From Afipia sp. 64-13 (lineage in GTDB: Bacteria; Pseudomonadota; Alphaproteobacteria; Rhizobiales; Xanthobacteraceae), in contig MKUJ01000013.1 of NCBI GenBank assembly GCA_001897755.1, positions 59,256 to 123,255 of the forward strand: 64,000 bases of DNA, given 5' to 3'. The number at the start of each line of letters is the position of its first letter. Position 1 is the stretch's first letter. The notes beneath the pieces are model-generated. The model saw only the letters and a list, made by a program, of their open reading frames with translations. It did not search any database and was not told the DNA's origin. Below are positions 26,001-34,850 of this stretch, one piece after another. The translations under genes and the position numbers were made by a program.

Positions 26001-26041
26001 AAATCGCGCCGGGACATGTGTCCGGCGCGATTTGCTTTTTG
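26001..26041 (+). terminator. Rho-independent terminator after the EcfG-target gene
   Basis: AAATCGCGCCGG and CCGGCGCGATTT pair over 12 bp with a nine-base loop, followed by GCTTTTT. Confidence 0.85.
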
Positions 26042-26063
26042 AATCTCCGGCGCATCATCAAAG

Positions 26064-26105
26064 TCATCGACCGGGATGATGGGTCCCGGCCTGCGCCGGG
26101 ACGAT
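26064..26105. repeat. Intergenic palindromic repeat, family C
   Basis: GTCCCGGC and GCCGGGAC pair around CTGC, with CGGGATGATGG before and GACGATCC after. Nearly identical in design to the elements at 17284 and 23423. Confidence 0.7.
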
Positions 26106-26125
26106 CCTTTTTCTTCGGTCAGATT

Positions 26126-26287
26126 TTAGAACACCGCGAGATATTTCAGCAGCGACAGGATGCCGATGATGATGACGACGATACGGATGATCTGCTTGGC
26201 GCGGCCTTCGATCGGCAGAATGTTAACGAGATAAAGCACCAGAATGATCACGACGAACGTGATCAGAATGCTGATGAGCAAAGACAT
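26126..26287 (-). CDS. Small membrane protein, Thivi_2564-like (53 residues)
   Basis: A 53-residue protein found by direct translation: two hydrophobic segments (LLISILITFVVIILVLYLV and IIRIVVIIIGILSLLKYL) joined by NILPIEGRAKQ. This hairpin layout, length and the P-I/M-E/D-G loop resemble the Thivi_2564 family of small membrane proteins. A strong GAGGTGA ribosome-binding site lies four bases from the ATG. A near-match EcfG promoter is present upstream at 26335-26359. Similar tiny two-helix proteins are common stress-regulon members; the molecular function is unknown. Confidence 0.8.
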   Translation of the reverse strand: MSLLISILITFVVIILVLYLVNILPIEGRAKQIIRIVVIIIGILSLLKYLAVF

Positions 26288-26334
26288 GGTCACCTCGAAA
26301 TGGTCTGGCGGACGTGCGCCGCCGATGTCTGATC

Positions 26335-26359
26335 AACTCTGTGAGAGGGGGTGGGTTCC
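26335..26359 (-). promoter_or_regulatory. Near-match EcfG promoter (GGAAC-N16-AGTT)
   Basis: On the minus strand GGAAC occupies 26359-26355 and AGTT 26338-26335, with a 16-base spacer. One base differs from consensus and the GTT core is kept. It lies about 50 bases upstream of the small membrane protein gene and outside the neighbouring coding region. Confidence 0.5.
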
Positions 26360-26377
26360 ATTTGAGGAACGCGGGCC

Positions 26378-27010
26378 TTATTCCGCCGCCATCACCGGCA
26401 CGCGGCTCAGGCGCGGATGCGGTGCGCGGGCATGCACCGGGGTCGAAGAGGCGCTGCGCTGCGCTGTGCCGGCCTTGACCAGCGCGCCGCTCGCGGTCGC
26501 CACCAGATCGCCCTTGCGCAGCGTCGGATCGTTCTCGAGCTCGATATGCGCGAGGCCGCCCGGATCCTTGCCGTTGCAGGTGCAGCCGCCGACCAGTTCG
26601 GTGCGATAGCGGAAGGCGTTCGGCATCGACGCATAGGGCTTGCCGTTGTCCGCCGCCGAAGCGTTGTCGATGCCGCTGCCGACGAACACGCGGGTCTCAC
26701 TTGCCGGGCAGAAGCTCTTGCAGGTGGCGGCGCGGCTTTGGCCGCCGGTGTTGGCGAGCGGGAAATAGCGGCCGTCGCAGGTGCGCACGCAATAGGCCAT
26801 CGCCGGACCGGTGGCGCGCGGCGCGGGCGGCCCGTCCTCATGCGGTCCGCCGAAGCCGGGCACGAAGGACGGCGGCGGCGCAGGCATTGCAAAGCCGCCG
26901 AACAGCTCCGAGAGAAAATCGCGCGCCTCGGCGCGCGGGGCGCAGATGCCGGCGAGCAGCGCCAGCGCCGCTACCCCCGTCATCGTCCGTTTCCACGCCG
27001 AACCCGTCAT
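26378..27010 (-). CDS. DUF2865 secreted protein
   Basis: A 210-residue protein with a signal peptide (ALALLAGICAPRAEA). The DUF2865 core follows: YCVRTCDGRYFPL, then CKSFCPA, then a later CTCNG, giving six or more cysteines likely disulfide-bonded in the periplasm. DUF2865 proteins are nearly restricted to alphaproteobacteria and have no assigned biochemical role. The C-terminal 50 residues are polar and low-complexity. It lies about 70 bases downstream of the L,D-transpeptidase on the same strand and may share its transcript, hinting at an envelope function. Confidence 0.85.
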   Translation of the reverse strand: MTGSAWKRTMTGVAALALLAGICAPRAEARDFLSELFGGFAMPAPPPSFVPGFGGPHEDGPPAPRATGPAMAYCVRTCDGRYFPLANTGGQSRAATCKSFCPASETRVFVGSGIDNASAADNGKPYASMPNAFRYRTELVGGCTCNGKDPGGLAHIELENDPTLRKGDLVATASGALVKAGTAQRSASSTPVHARAPHPRLSRVPVMAAE

Positions 27011-27082
27011 GTCGTCCTCGATCTTTTGTCTGTCACGCCCGCGCGTTCGGCGCCCGGCCTCGCAGAGCCCGGCCGTAAAGGC

Positions 27083-27892
27083 TCAAACCCGATGCGGTGC
27101 GATGGTGGCCGCGCGCTTTCGCGGCGATGAAGAATGATTGTCGACCTGGAGCGATCCGACGCCCGAACCGTTCTTGGGCAGCACGATCACCTTGGCGCCG
27201 ACCCGCACCCGGCTGAACAGATCCTTGACGTCCTCATTGGTGAGGCGGATGCAGCCGGACGAGACGAATTTGCCGATGGTCGAGGGATCGTTGGTGCCGT
27301 GAATGCGATAGGCGCTGGCGCCGAGATACATCGCGGCCGCGCCCAGCGGATTGCCCGGCCCGCCGGCGACAAAGCGCGGCAGATAGGGCTGGCGCGCGAT
27401 CATCTCGGGCGGCGGGGTCCAGTCCGGCCACTCCGCCTTGCGCGCCACGGTCTGCACGCCCGACCAGGTAAAGCCCTCGCGGCCGACGCCGACGCCGTAG
27501 CGGATCGCGCGATTGTCGCCGAGCACGTAATAAAGCTGAGTGTTGCGGGTGTCGATCACGATGGTGCCGGGCGCTTCGCGCGTCGGAAACGTCACCACGG
27601 TCCGCCGCAAGCGTGCCGGAAGCACATCCGCGCTGTTGCTTTCCGGCGTGATGACCTGCGGCGAGGACAGTGCCTCGTCGCTCCAGTCATGCGACACCGA
27701 CGGATCGGCATAACCGAGCACCTGACGGTCAAGCACTTGTGCCGATGCGCTGGTGGCGAACAGCGCCGGTGCGAGAATGACGGCGCCGGCGAGCAGAATG
27801 ATTTTCAGGCGGGATGCCGGTGCGGCGGGCGTTGCAGCGAATGTTGCACAAAAGCAGTCAGCACCTGTGGCTTCGCGGATCGTTTTACGCAT
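27083..27892 (-). CDS. L,D-transpeptidase (YkuD domain)
   Basis: A 269-residue periplasmic cell-wall cross-linking enzyme. I chose ATG 27892 (MRKTIREAT). A hydrophobic signal segment (IILLAGAVILAPALFATSASA) follows, so the mature protein begins near QVLDRQVLGY. The YkuD catalytic motif is intact (RIHGTNDPSTIG...SSGCIRLTNED), with Cys as nucleophile and His and Arg conserved. A basic Ser/Arg tail ends the protein. A near-match EcfG promoter (GGAAC-N17-TGTT) lies about 50-75 bases upstream. L,D-cross-linking is often raised under stress. Confidence 0.92.
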   Translation of the reverse strand: MRKTIREATGADCFCATFAATPAAPASRLKIILLAGAVILAPALFATSASAQVLDRQVLGYADPSVSHDWSDEALSSPQVITPESNSADVLPARLRRTVVTFPTREAPGTIVIDTRNTQLYYVLGDNRAIRYGVGVGREGFTWSGVQTVARKAEWPDWTPPPEMIARQPYLPRFVAGGPGNPLGAAAMYLGASAYRIHGTNDPSTIGKFVSSGCIRLTNEDVKDLFSRVRVGAKVIVLPKNGSGVGSLQVDNHSSSPRKRAATIAPHRV

Positions 27893-27941
27893 GACCGTGT
27901 CCCGCCTTGTTGCCGCACCGGGTGGTGCGCGCCGGCAAACA

Positions 27942-27967
27942 AACACGCCAAAGGCCGAAGCAGTTCC
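27942..27967 (-). promoter_or_regulatory. Near-match EcfG promoter (GGAAC-N17-TGTT)
   Basis: Minus-strand GGAAC at 27967-27963 and TGTT at 27945-27942 with a 17-base spacer. The GTT core matches; the first base of the -10 does not. It is positioned for transcription of the L,D-transpeptidase gene. The rest of the 27893-28190 gap shows no gene. Confidence 0.35.
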
Positions 27968-28190
27968 GCTGCCGCGCGACAAAATTGCGCGACGTCAAGA
28001 GGCGCGAAGATCACGAAGCCGCGACGGAACCGCTTTGCCGCGCACGCATTGATCACTGCGCCGGCCGCATCCGGCAGAGCCAACTCGGCAGCGCATGGGA
28101 TGCCAGATGCGAACAGCATGGACCGGGCAAGTCGGTGGCGGGCAGGCGGGCGACGACCGCGCGCGGCACGATCAGCGCCGCGCCGAGGGG

Positions 28191-29267
28191 ATGGAAGGCC
28201 AGCCGCTGCTGAGCAGCAGCGCCGAACAACCGCCGCTGATCCGGCGCACCGAAGTCGTCGCGTTCTCGCTGGTCGGCTTGCTGGTGATCGCCGTCGTCGC
28301 GGTGCTCTATGTCGGCCGCGCGTTCTTCCTGCCGGTGGTGACCGCGGCGATCGTCGGCACCATGCTCTCGCCTGCCGCCAAATTCATGGAAAGCTATCGC
28401 GTCCCGCGTCCGGTCTCGGCGGTGCTGATCGTCGCCGCCAGCTTCGCCGGTGTCGCCTTCATGATCGGCCTGTTCGCCGCGCCGTTGATGGAATGGACTA
28501 ATCGTCTGCCCGAGCTTGGCGTCATCCTGCGCGACAAGATGCATGTGTTCGACCGGCCGCTCGCGCTCTGGCATCAGTTGCAGGCGCTGCTCGGCGAGAC
28601 GCCGGGCGCGGGGTCGTCCGTCGAACTGCCGAAGATCTCGTGGGTGCAGCCGACGCTGGAATTTCTGTCGCCGACCTTCACCGAGCTGCTGCTGTTTCTC
28701 GCGGTGCTGGTGTTGTTCGTCGCAAGCTGGCCGGACCTGCGCCGCGCTTTGATCATGACCTTTCCGAACCGCGAGTCGCGGCTGCGCACGCTACGCATGC
28801 TCAACGCCATCGAAACCCATCTCGGCGGCTATCTGCTCACCGTGACGATGATCAATCTCGGCGTCGGCATCGCGACCGGCATCGTCTGCGCGGTGGCCGG
28901 CACCCCGAGCCCCGCCGGCCTCGGCGCGCTGGCGGCGGCGCTGAATTTCATTCCGATCATCGGCCCGGTCTTCATGTTCGTGGTGCTGCTGGCGGTCGGC
29001 ATCATCACCTCCAAGACGCTGATCCTCGGCCTTGCCGCGCCGCTCGGCTTCATGATCGTCGCCTTCCTCGAGGGCCATTTCATCACCCCGGCGATTATCG
29101 GCCGCCGTCTCGCGCTCAACGCGCTGGCGGTGTTCGTCGCGCTGGCGTTCTGGACCTGGCTGTGGGGGCCGATGGGCGCCTTTCTGTCCTCGCCTCTGCT
29201 GATCGTCGGCCTGATCGTCAGGGAGCATCTGGCACCGCCGGACGAGCCGCAAATCCCCGACGACTAG
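28191..29267 (+). CDS. AI-2E family transporter (PerM/YdgG-like permease)
   Basis: A 358-residue polytopic membrane protein of the AI-2E exporter (UPF0118) family. The predicted layout is two N-terminal helices (VVAFSLVGLLVIAVVAVLYV; FFLPVVTAAIVGTML), a third helix, a periplasmic or amphipathic middle (LPELGVILRDKMHVFDRPL), and a cluster of helices to the C-terminus. The latter includes the family motif region NFIPIIGPVFMFVVLLAV. I placed the start at ATG 28191 (MEGQPLL) because upstream codons are not protein-like. Substrate unknown; family members export small molecules or act as Na+/H+ antiporters. Confidence 0.88.
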   Translation: MEGQPLLSSSAEQPPLIRRTEVVAFSLVGLLVIAVVAVLYVGRAFFLPVVTAAIVGTMLSPAAKFMESYRVPRPVSAVLIVAASFAGVAFMIGLFAAPLMEWTNRLPELGVILRDKMHVFDRPLALWHQLQALLGETPGAGSSVELPKISWVQPTLEFLSPTFTELLLFLAVLVLFVASWPDLRRALIMTFPNRESRLRTLRMLNAIETHLGGYLLTVTMINLGVGIATGIVCAVAGTPSPAGLGALAAALNFIPIIGPVFMFVVLLAVGIITSKTLILGLAAPLGFMIVAFLEGHFITPAIIGRRLALNALAVFVALAFWTWLWGPMGAFLSSPLLIVGLIVREHLAPPDEPQIPDD

Positions 29268-29273
29268 CGCGAT

Positions 29274-29298
29274 GGAACTTCGGGGGCGCGGCGGCGTT
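29274..29298 (+). promoter_or_regulatory. EcfG-type promoter (exact GGAAC-N16-CGTT)
   Basis: GGAAC at 29274-29278, a spacer of 16, and CGTT at 29295-29298. It lies seven bases after the permease stop and gives an expected leader of about 30 bases before the DUF883 gene at 29336. Confidence 0.75.
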
Positions 29299-29335
29299 GG
29301 CAGGGCACGCAATCCCGCATTTCTTGGAGCTCTCG

Positions 29336-29707
29336 ATGTCGAGCAGCGATGGCGAAGACGCAATGAAACAGATGACGGACAAAGCCACCTATGAACGCCT
29401 TCAGAAGGATGTCGAAGCCGTGAAGAACGATATTTCAGCCCTGACCGAACAGATTTCCGACGCGCTTGAAGAATTCGCCGGCACCGCGCGCAAGCGGGCG
29501 CGCAAAGGCTACAAGCAGGCGCGCGCCAATGTCGATTCCCTTGTCGAGGACGCCAGCGAGCGCGGCACCGCCGCGCTCAACGCGGCGCAGGACGCCGCCG
29601 CGACCCTGGAAGACACGCTGGAAGACGCCATCCACGAGCGGCCGCTGGCCGCCGTCGGCCTTGCGCTCGGCCTCGGTTTCCTGATCGGCGTCACCTGGCG
29701 GCGCTGA
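29336..29707 (+). CDS. DUF883 (ElaB/YqjD-like) tail-anchored protein
   Basis: A 123-residue protein of the ElaB/YqjD/YgaM type. A long amphipathic helical region with coiled-coil potential (ERLQKDVEAVKNDISALTEQISDALEEF; ARANVDSLVEDASERGTAAL) is followed by the family C-terminus HERPLAAVGLALGLGFLIGVTWRR, a single tail anchor. Related E. coli proteins bind ribosomes at the inner membrane in stationary phase. GGAG eight bases before ATG 29336 fixes the start. Preceded by an exact EcfG promoter and followed by a holin-like membrane protein, it is probably a stress gene. Confidence 0.88.
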   Translation: MSSSDGEDAMKQMTDKATYERLQKDVEAVKNDISALTEQISDALEEFAGTARKRARKGYKQARANVDSLVEDASERGTAALNAAQDAAATLEDTLEDAIHERPLAAVGLALGLGFLIGVTWRR

Positions 29708-29731
29708 GGCCGGGCTTTTCCAGTCTCCCTG

Positions 29732-29760
29732 CGCGATCGGTCTCCACCGATCGCGTTTTT
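29732..29760 (+). terminator. Terminator after the DUF883 gene
   Basis: CGCGATCGGT and ACCGATCGCG form a 10-bp perfect stem with loop CTCC, followed by TTTTTC. It partly separates the DUF883 gene from the next gene, 31 bases further on. Confidence 0.8.
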
Positions 29761-29790
29761 CAGTGATCCATACTTTGAGGGCTTTCCCCG

Positions 29791-30237
29791 ATGTTGCAGA
29801 AACTGATCGACGATCTCAGGGGCAGCGCCGATTCGCTCGTGCGTCTGGCGTCTCTGGCGATTGCGATTGCGGTCTGTCTTTTCATCGCCGTCGCATTTCT
29901 GTGCGCGGCGGCGTTCGTCTATGTGTTGCAGAACTATGGCCTGCTCGAAGCCTGCCTGGCCGGCGCCGGCGTCTTTCTGCTCGCCGGCATCGTCGGCGCG
30001 ATCGGTTACGCGGTGAGGAAGAAGCAGGCCAAGCGCGAGGAAGCGGTGCGCCGCGCGCAGGCGGCGAAATCCTCAATGCAGGCGACGCTGACCGATCCGA
30101 TGGTGCTGGCGGTCGGATTGCAGGCGATCCGCACCATCGGCTTTCGCCGTCTCGTTCCGCTGCTGGCGATCGGCGGGGTCGCGATCGGCCTCCTGGCGCG
30201 GCGCGGCCATCCCGACGAGACGCCGGACGCCGAATAG
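29791..30237 (+). CDS. Phage holin superfamily/DUF1469-like membrane protein
   Basis: A 148-residue membrane protein. Two adjacent hydrophobic helices (LAIAIAVCLFIAVAFLCAAAF; CLAGAGVFLLAGIVGAIGYAV) are followed by a charged helical linker (KKQAKREEAVRRAQAA) and a short C-terminal hydrophobic segment (LVPLLAIGGVAIGLLA). Proteins of this kind (phage holin superfamily III, YqjE-like) usually accompany YqjD/DUF883 genes, as here, so a joint membrane or stress role is inferred. It is not a phage gene in this context. Some read-through of the upstream terminator or a separate promoter is needed. Confidence 0.8.
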   Translation: MLQKLIDDLRGSADSLVRLASLAIAIAVCLFIAVAFLCAAAFVYVLQNYGLLEACLAGAGVFLLAGIVGAIGYAVRKKQAKREEAVRRAQAAKSSMQATLTDPMVLAVGLQAIRTIGFRRLVPLLAIGGVAIGLLARRGHPDETPDAE

Positions 30238-30300
30238 CGATCTCTCATTCGAAGATCCCGCGGATCCGCCGCTCGCGGTCAGGTCGGATGCGGCAAACAA

Positions 30301-30335
30301 AAAATCCCGGCTGGAGATTCCAGCCGGGATTTTTC
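30301..30335. terminator. Bidirectional terminator downstream of glcB
   Basis: AAAATCCCGGCTGGA and TCCAGCCGGGATTTT form a 15-bp perfect stem with loop GAT and flanking A/T tracts. It ends the minus-strand malate synthase transcript and the plus-strand holin-like transcript. Confidence 0.9.
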
Positions 30336-30357
30336 GGTGCGATGATCGCGGCGTTCG

Positions 30358-32526
30358 TCAGGACGCCTTGCGCTGCAATTCGCCGTCCTTCACCTCGCGC
30401 CGCCGGGCGTGGAGGATGAATTCGGTGTAGCCGTTCGGCTGCTCGCGGCCCTTGAACACCAGTTCGCAGGCAGCCTGGAAGGCGATGCCGTCGAATTTCG
30501 GCGCCATCGGCCGGTACAGCGGATCGCCGGCGTTCTGGCGATCGACCACGGCGGCCATGCGCCGCAGCGATTCCATCACCTGCTCGTGGGTGACGACGCC
30601 GTGATGCAGCCAGTTGGCCAGATGCTGGCTGGAGATGCGCAGCGTGGCGCGATCTTCCATCAGGCCGACATCGTGAATGTCCGGCACCTTGGAGCAGCCG
30701 ATGCCCTGATCGAGCCAACGCACGACATAGCCGAGGATCCCCTGGCAGTTGTTGTCGATCTCCTGCTTGACGTCGTCCGGCGACCAGTTCGAGTTCGACA
30801 GCGGAATGGTCAGGAGGTCCGACAGCTTGGCGCGCGGGCGGCTGCGCAGTTCCTGCTGGCGCGCGGCGACGTCGACCTGATGATAATGCAGCGCGTGCAG
30901 CGTCGCCGCGGTCGGCGAGGGCACCCATGCGGTGGCGGCGCCGGCGCGCGGATGGCCGATCTTCTGCACCAGCATGTCGGCCATCTTGTCGGGCGCGGCC
31001 CACATGCCCTTGCCGATCTGGGCGTGGCCGGGCAGGCCGCAGGCGAGACCATTGTCGACGTTCCAGTCCTCATAGGCCTTGATCCAGGCCGCCGACTTCA
31101 TGTCGCCCTTGCGCAGCAGCGGTCCGGCTTCCATCGAGGTGTGGATCTCGTCGCCGGTGCGATCGAGGAAGCCGGTGTTGATGAAGAACACGCGGTCCGG
31201 CACCTGCTGGATGCCGGCCTTGAGGTTGACCGTGGTGCGGCGCTCCTCGTCCATGATGCCGATCTTCAGCGTGTTGCGCGGGATCGACAGCATCGCCTCG
31301 ATGCGGCCGAACAGTTCGCCGACCAGAGCGATCTCTTCCGGCCCGTGCAGCTTCGGCTTGACGATGTAGATCGAGCCCTTGCGGCTGTTGCGCTTGTGCC
31401 GCAGGTCGTGCATGCCGACCAGCGCGGTGATCGCGGCATCGAGCATGCCTTCGGGGATCTCGCGGCCGGCCGGGTCGAGCACGGCGTCGGTGTACATGTG
31501 AATGCCGACATTGCGCACCAGCAGCAGGCTGCGGCCGTTCAGCGTCAGCGTCTTGCCGTCCGGCGCAATGTAGGTGCGGTCGGCGTTGAGCGAGCGGGTC
31601 AGCATCCGGCCGCCCTTCTCGAACTGCGCCGACAGCGTGCCCTTCAAGAGGCCGAGCGTGTTGCGATAGAGCAGCACCTTGTCCTCGGCATCGACCGCGG
31701 CGACGCTGTCTTCCATGTCGAGAATGGTCGAGAGCGCGGCTTCGATGATGATGTCGGAGACGCCGGCCGGATCGTCCTTGCCGATCGCGGCGGTGCGGTC
31801 GATCCGGATGTCGATGTGCAGGCCGTGATTGACCAGCAGCACCGAGGAGGGCGCCGCTGCCTCGCCCTGATGGCCGGCGAACTGCTTCGGATCTTTCAGT
31901 GCGGTGGTCGCGCCGTCAGAAAGCGTAGCCGCCAGCGCGCCGTTCGCGACGCTGTAGGCCGTGACATCGGCATGACTGCCGGAGGCGAGCGGCACGGTCT
32001 CGTCGAGAAACGCCTTGGCCCTGGCGATGACGCGCTCGCCGCGCGCCTTGTTGTAGCCGGGGCCGCGCTCCTTCGGATCGAACGGAATGGCGTCGGTGCC
32101 GTAGAAGGCGTCGTACAGGCTGCCCCAGCGCGCATTCGCGGCGTTCAGCGCATAGCGCGCGTTGCTCAGCGGCACTACGAGCTGCGGACCGTAGAGGCGC
32201 GCGATCTCGTCGTCGGTGTTCTGCGTCCGCACCTGCTCGGTGGCGGGCTCCGGCAGCAGATAGCCGATCTCCTTGAGGAAGGCGGTGTGGCTTTCGAGAT
32301 CGAACGGCTTGCCCTTGCGCTCGCGATGCCACGCGTCGATCTTCGCCTGCAGCACATCGCGCTTGTCGAGTAGCGCCCGATTGACCGGCGCAAGATCGCG
32401 GATCACCGCGGCGAGCCCGCTCCAGAATGTTTCCGATGAAATGCCGGTGCCCGGCGCCGCTTCACGCTCGACGAAGTCGAACAGGGCAGGTGCGATTTTG
32501 AGGCCGCCGATATCGATACGTTTCAT
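30358..32526 (-). CDS. glcB: Malate synthase G
   Basis: Condenses glyoxylate and acetyl-CoA to malate, closing the glyoxylate shunt. At 722 residues it matches the length of class G enzymes. Recognisable blocks include [16 protein letters not shown] (with the Mg-binding Glu/Asp region), [19 protein letters not shown] near the C-terminus, and [13 protein letters not shown]. The latter contains the Glu-Glu-Arg-Arg-Thr segment of the active site. I chose ATG 32526 (MKRIDIGGL), as in characterised enzymes. It is monocistronic, with an intricate set of inverted repeats upstream and a strong terminator downstream. Isocitrate lyase is not in this window. Confidence 0.95.
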   Translation of the reverse strand: MKRIDIGGLKIAPALFDFVEREAAPGTGISSETFWSGLAAVIRDLAPVNRALLDKRDVLQAKIDAWHRERKGKPFDLESHTAFLKEIGYLLPEPATEQVRTQNTDDEIARLYGPQLVVPLSNARYALNAANARWGSLYDAFYGTDAIPFDPKERGPGYNKARGERVIARAKAFLDETVPLASGSHADVTAYSVANGALAATLSDGATTALKDPKQFAGHQGEAAAPSSVLLVNHGLHIDIRIDRTAAIGKDDPAGVSDIIIEAALSTILDMEDSVAAVDAEDKVLLYRNTLGLLKGTLSAQFEKGGRMLTRSLNADRTYIAPDGKTLTLNGRSLLLVRNVGIHMYTDAVLDPAGREIPEGMLDAAITALVGMHDLRHKRNSRKGSIYIVKPKLHGPEEIALVGELFGRIEAMLSIPRNTLKIGIMDEERRTTVNLKAGIQQVPDRVFFINTGFLDRTGDEIHTSMEAGPLLRKGDMKSAAWIKAYEDWNVDNGLACGLPGHAQIGKGMWAAPDKMADMLVQKIGHPRAGAATAWVPSPTAATLHALHYHQVDVAARQQELRSRPRAKLSDLLTIPLSNSNWSPDDVKQEIDNNCQGILGYVVRWLDQGIGCSKVPDIHDVGLMEDRATLRISSQHLANWLHHGVVTHEQVMESLRRMAAVVDRQNAGDPLYRPMAPKFDGIAFQAACELVFKGREQPNGYTEFILHARRREVKDGELQRKAS

Positions 32527-32906
32527 TTCCGAGTGTCTCGCAGATTGTTCGACATGCCGTTCCAGAAACCGGAACGCATGCAACTGAAATTTTGAACGCT
32601 GAAAAGCGTTTTAACGTCAAACCTGTCGCGATGAGAAGCCCTTTACCGCATTGCGAGGTTATACCAAAGGCCATTCCACAGCTTGTGACACGAAAAAAGT
32701 TCGCTTTAGTTCCAAGTATTTGAGGTGAAAGTTGTTAGTCACAATTGTCACAACATGACAACTCGTGACAGCGCAGGCGCAACTGCGCGGTGCGCGTGAC
32801 AAATCACACTAAACCGGGCTCGCACGCATCGCGCGGTTTGAAACACGCAGCGCGAAACGCGCGCGCGGGCGCGCGAATGCGATGTCGTCAGGATGATGGA
32901 AAACGA
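32527..32906 (-). promoter_or_regulatory. glcB upstream region with inverted repeats
   Basis: No gene is visible in these 380 bases, which are clearly more AT-rich than the surroundings. AACGCT-GAAA-AGCGTT (32595-32610) is a perfect 6-bp inverted repeat about 70 bases before the glcB start. TTGTCA-CAACA-TGACAA (32746-32762) is a second perfect one, within a cluster of TGTGAC/GTCACA-like elements between 32683 and 32769. These are good candidates for operators controlling malate synthase; the regulator cannot be named from sequence. Confidence 0.5.
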
Positions 32907-34823
32907 TCAGATGTGCGCGGCGAGATCGGCCGGCTCGCCGAGCAGCACATGGCTTGCGGTCAGCATCTGTTCGATCGCGCCGGTGGCCTCGAGGATCGAG
33001 CGCTGCGAGGTGTCGATCGTCAGTTCGGCATCCGTCGGCGGCTGGTAGTCCTGCCCGATGCCGGTGAAGCCCGGCAGTTGTCCGGCGCGCGCCTTGGCGT
33101 AGTGGCCCTTGGGATCGCGGCTCTCGCAGACGGAGGCGGGTGTCGCGACATAGATTTCGCGGAAGGTGTCGCCCGTGATCTGGCGCGCCTGCGCGCGATC
33201 GTCGGCGGCGGGCGACACCGCGGCGACGATGGCGATATGGCCGTTGCGCGCCAGATGGGTCGCGATCTCGGCGAGGCGGCGGATGTTCTCGCGGCGGTCC
33301 TGCGGCGAGAAGCCGAGATCGCCGTTGAGGCCGGCGCGCAGCGTATCGCCGTCGAGCAGGATCGGCGAACCGCCGCGGCTGAACAGCTTGCGCTCCAGCG
33401 CGCGGGCCAGCGTCGATTTACCGGCGCCCGGCAGGCCGGTGAACCACACCACGGCGCCGTGATGATGGAAACGCGCGGCGCGCTCGGCCGGCTGCAATGC
33501 GGATTCCACCGGCACGATATCGACCGGCAGCGCGCGCTCGCCGGCATCGACGCTGAGCACGAGACCGCCGCCGGCGATGCGGCCGTTCACTTCGATGACG
33601 AGGCGGCCGGTGCGCGGATTGTCGGTGTGGGCGTCGACGGCGACAGGTTTGGCCAGCGCGAGATCGATTTCGCCGACATGGTTGCGCGCGATCGCGGAGG
33701 TGGCGACGCTGGCGAGATCGCCGGGATCGACCGCCTCTTCGATGGCGACGACGCTGGCGCGGCTTTCCATGGTGCCGAGCCGGACCAGGATCGAGGCGCC
33801 GGGCTGCAACGGAGTCTCGTGCAGCCAGAAGATGCGGGCGCGCAGGCGGCGGGTGTCGCGCGGCGCGGACGCACCGCGGCCGATGATGTCGCCGCGCTCT
33901 AGAAACAACTCGCGGTCGAGCGTGATGCCGACCGAACGCCCGGCGGTCTGCCGCGCGGTGAGCGGCGTGGTGGGCCAGCTTTCCACCGTCTTGATCTTCG
34001 CGACCTTGCCGGCGGGCATGATGACGATCTCGTCGCCCGCGGCGAGGTGACCGGATTCGATGCGGCCGGCGACGATGCGGCGGTCGTCGAACTTGTAGAT
34101 CGCCTGCACCGGCAGACGCAGCGGCAGGTCGGTCAGCGCCCGGCTCGGCGTCAGCGCATCGAGCGCGCCGACCACGGTAGGGCCGTTATACCAGCCGATG
34201 CGTGCGGTGAGCTCGGCGACGCCGTCGCCCTCGCGCGCGGACACCGGAATGACCGCGACCGGCGCGACGCCGACGCTGACGAGATGCGCGGAGATTTCAT
34301 CGCGGATCTCGTTGAAACGCGCCGCGCTGAAATCGACGCGGTCCATCTTGTTGACCACGACGGCGACCTGCTTCACGCCGAGCAGATGCAACAGATAGCC
34401 GTGGCGGCGGGTCTGGTCGCGCACGCCTTCCAGCGCGTCGATGATCAGCACCGCGGCATCGGCCTGCGAGGCGCCGGTGATCATGTTGCGCAGGAATTCG
34501 GCATGGCCGGGCGCGTCGATCAGCACGATGTCGCGCGAGGCGGTGTGGAAGCGGATCTGCGTGGTGTCGATGGTGATGCCCTGGTCGCGCTCGGTCTGTA
34601 GCGCGTCGAGCAGGAACGACCATTCGAACGGCATGCCGCGCCGCTCGCTGACCGCTTTGAGCATCTCGAGCTTGCCGTCGGGCAGGCTGCCGGTCTCGTG
34701 CAGCAGGCGGCCGACCAAGGTCGATTTGCCGTGATCGACATGGCCGACGATGACGATGCTGACCTGCGGCCGTGCGTTGTTGCTCGGAGCCGGCAGATCG
34801 GTTTGGGAGACGGCCATGTTCAT
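32907..34823 (-). CDS. cysNC: Bifunctional sulfate adenylyltransferase subunit 1/adenylylsulfate kinase (CysN-CysC)
   Basis: A 638-residue fusion. Residues about 20-440 are the EF-Tu-like GTPase CysN, with G1 [11 protein letters not shown]3 DAPGH and G4 NKMD, which drives ATP sulfurylase CysD. Residues about 450-635 are APS kinase, with P-loop GLPGAGKST and family segments [11 protein letters not shown] and REIYVATP. It makes APS and then PAPS from sulfate. It is 27 bases after cysD in a fdx-cysD-cysNC operon. Start at 34823 (MNMAVSQ); Met3 is equally possible. The APS kinase domain may serve sulfation, because the reductase encoded nearby looks APS-specific. Confidence 0.95.
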   Translation of the reverse strand: MNMAVSQTDLPAPSNNARPQVSIVIVGHVDHGKSTLVGRLLHETGSLPDGKLEMLKAVSERRGMPFEWSFLLDALQTERDQGITIDTTQIRFHTASRDIVLIDAPGHAEFLRNMITGASQADAAVLIIDALEGVRDQTRRHGYLLHLLGVKQVAVVVNKMDRVDFSAARFNEIRDEISAHLVSVGVAPVAVIPVSAREGDGVAELTARIGWYNGPTVVGALDALTPSRALTDLPLRLPVQAIYKFDDRRIVAGRIESGHLAAGDEIVIMPAGKVAKIKTVESWPTTPLTARQTAGRSVGITLDRELFLERGDIIGRGASAPRDTRRLRARIFWLHETPLQPGASILVRLGTMESRASVVAIEEAVDPGDLASVATSAIARNHVGEIDLALAKPVAVDAHTDNPRTGRLVIEVNGRIAGGGLVLSVDAGERALPVDIVPVESALQPAERAARFHHHGAVVWFTGLPGAGKSTLARALERKLFSRGGSPILLDGDTLRAGLNGDLGFSPQDRRENIRRLAEIATHLARNGHIAIVAAVSPAADDRAQARQITGDTFREIYVATPASVCESRDPKGHYAKARAGQLPGFTGIGQDYQPPTDAELTIDTSQRSILEATGAIEQMLTASHVLLGEPADLAAHI

Positions 34824-34850
34824 CGGCGCACTCGCAGTGTTGGTGAGGCT

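Noticed and set aside
28026-28050. GGAAC-N16-CATT upstream of the AI-2E permease
   Set aside because: Lacks the GTT core of EcfG -10 elements and sits 140 bases from the start; too weak.
29791-30237. Holin-like protein as evidence of a prophage
   Set aside because: It pairs with a DUF883 gene as in chromosomal yqjD-yqjE arrangements, and no other phage gene is nearby.
30409-32373. A 654-codon plus-strand frame opposite malate synthase
   Set aside because: Antisense shadow; the minus-strand gene has full-length family identity.
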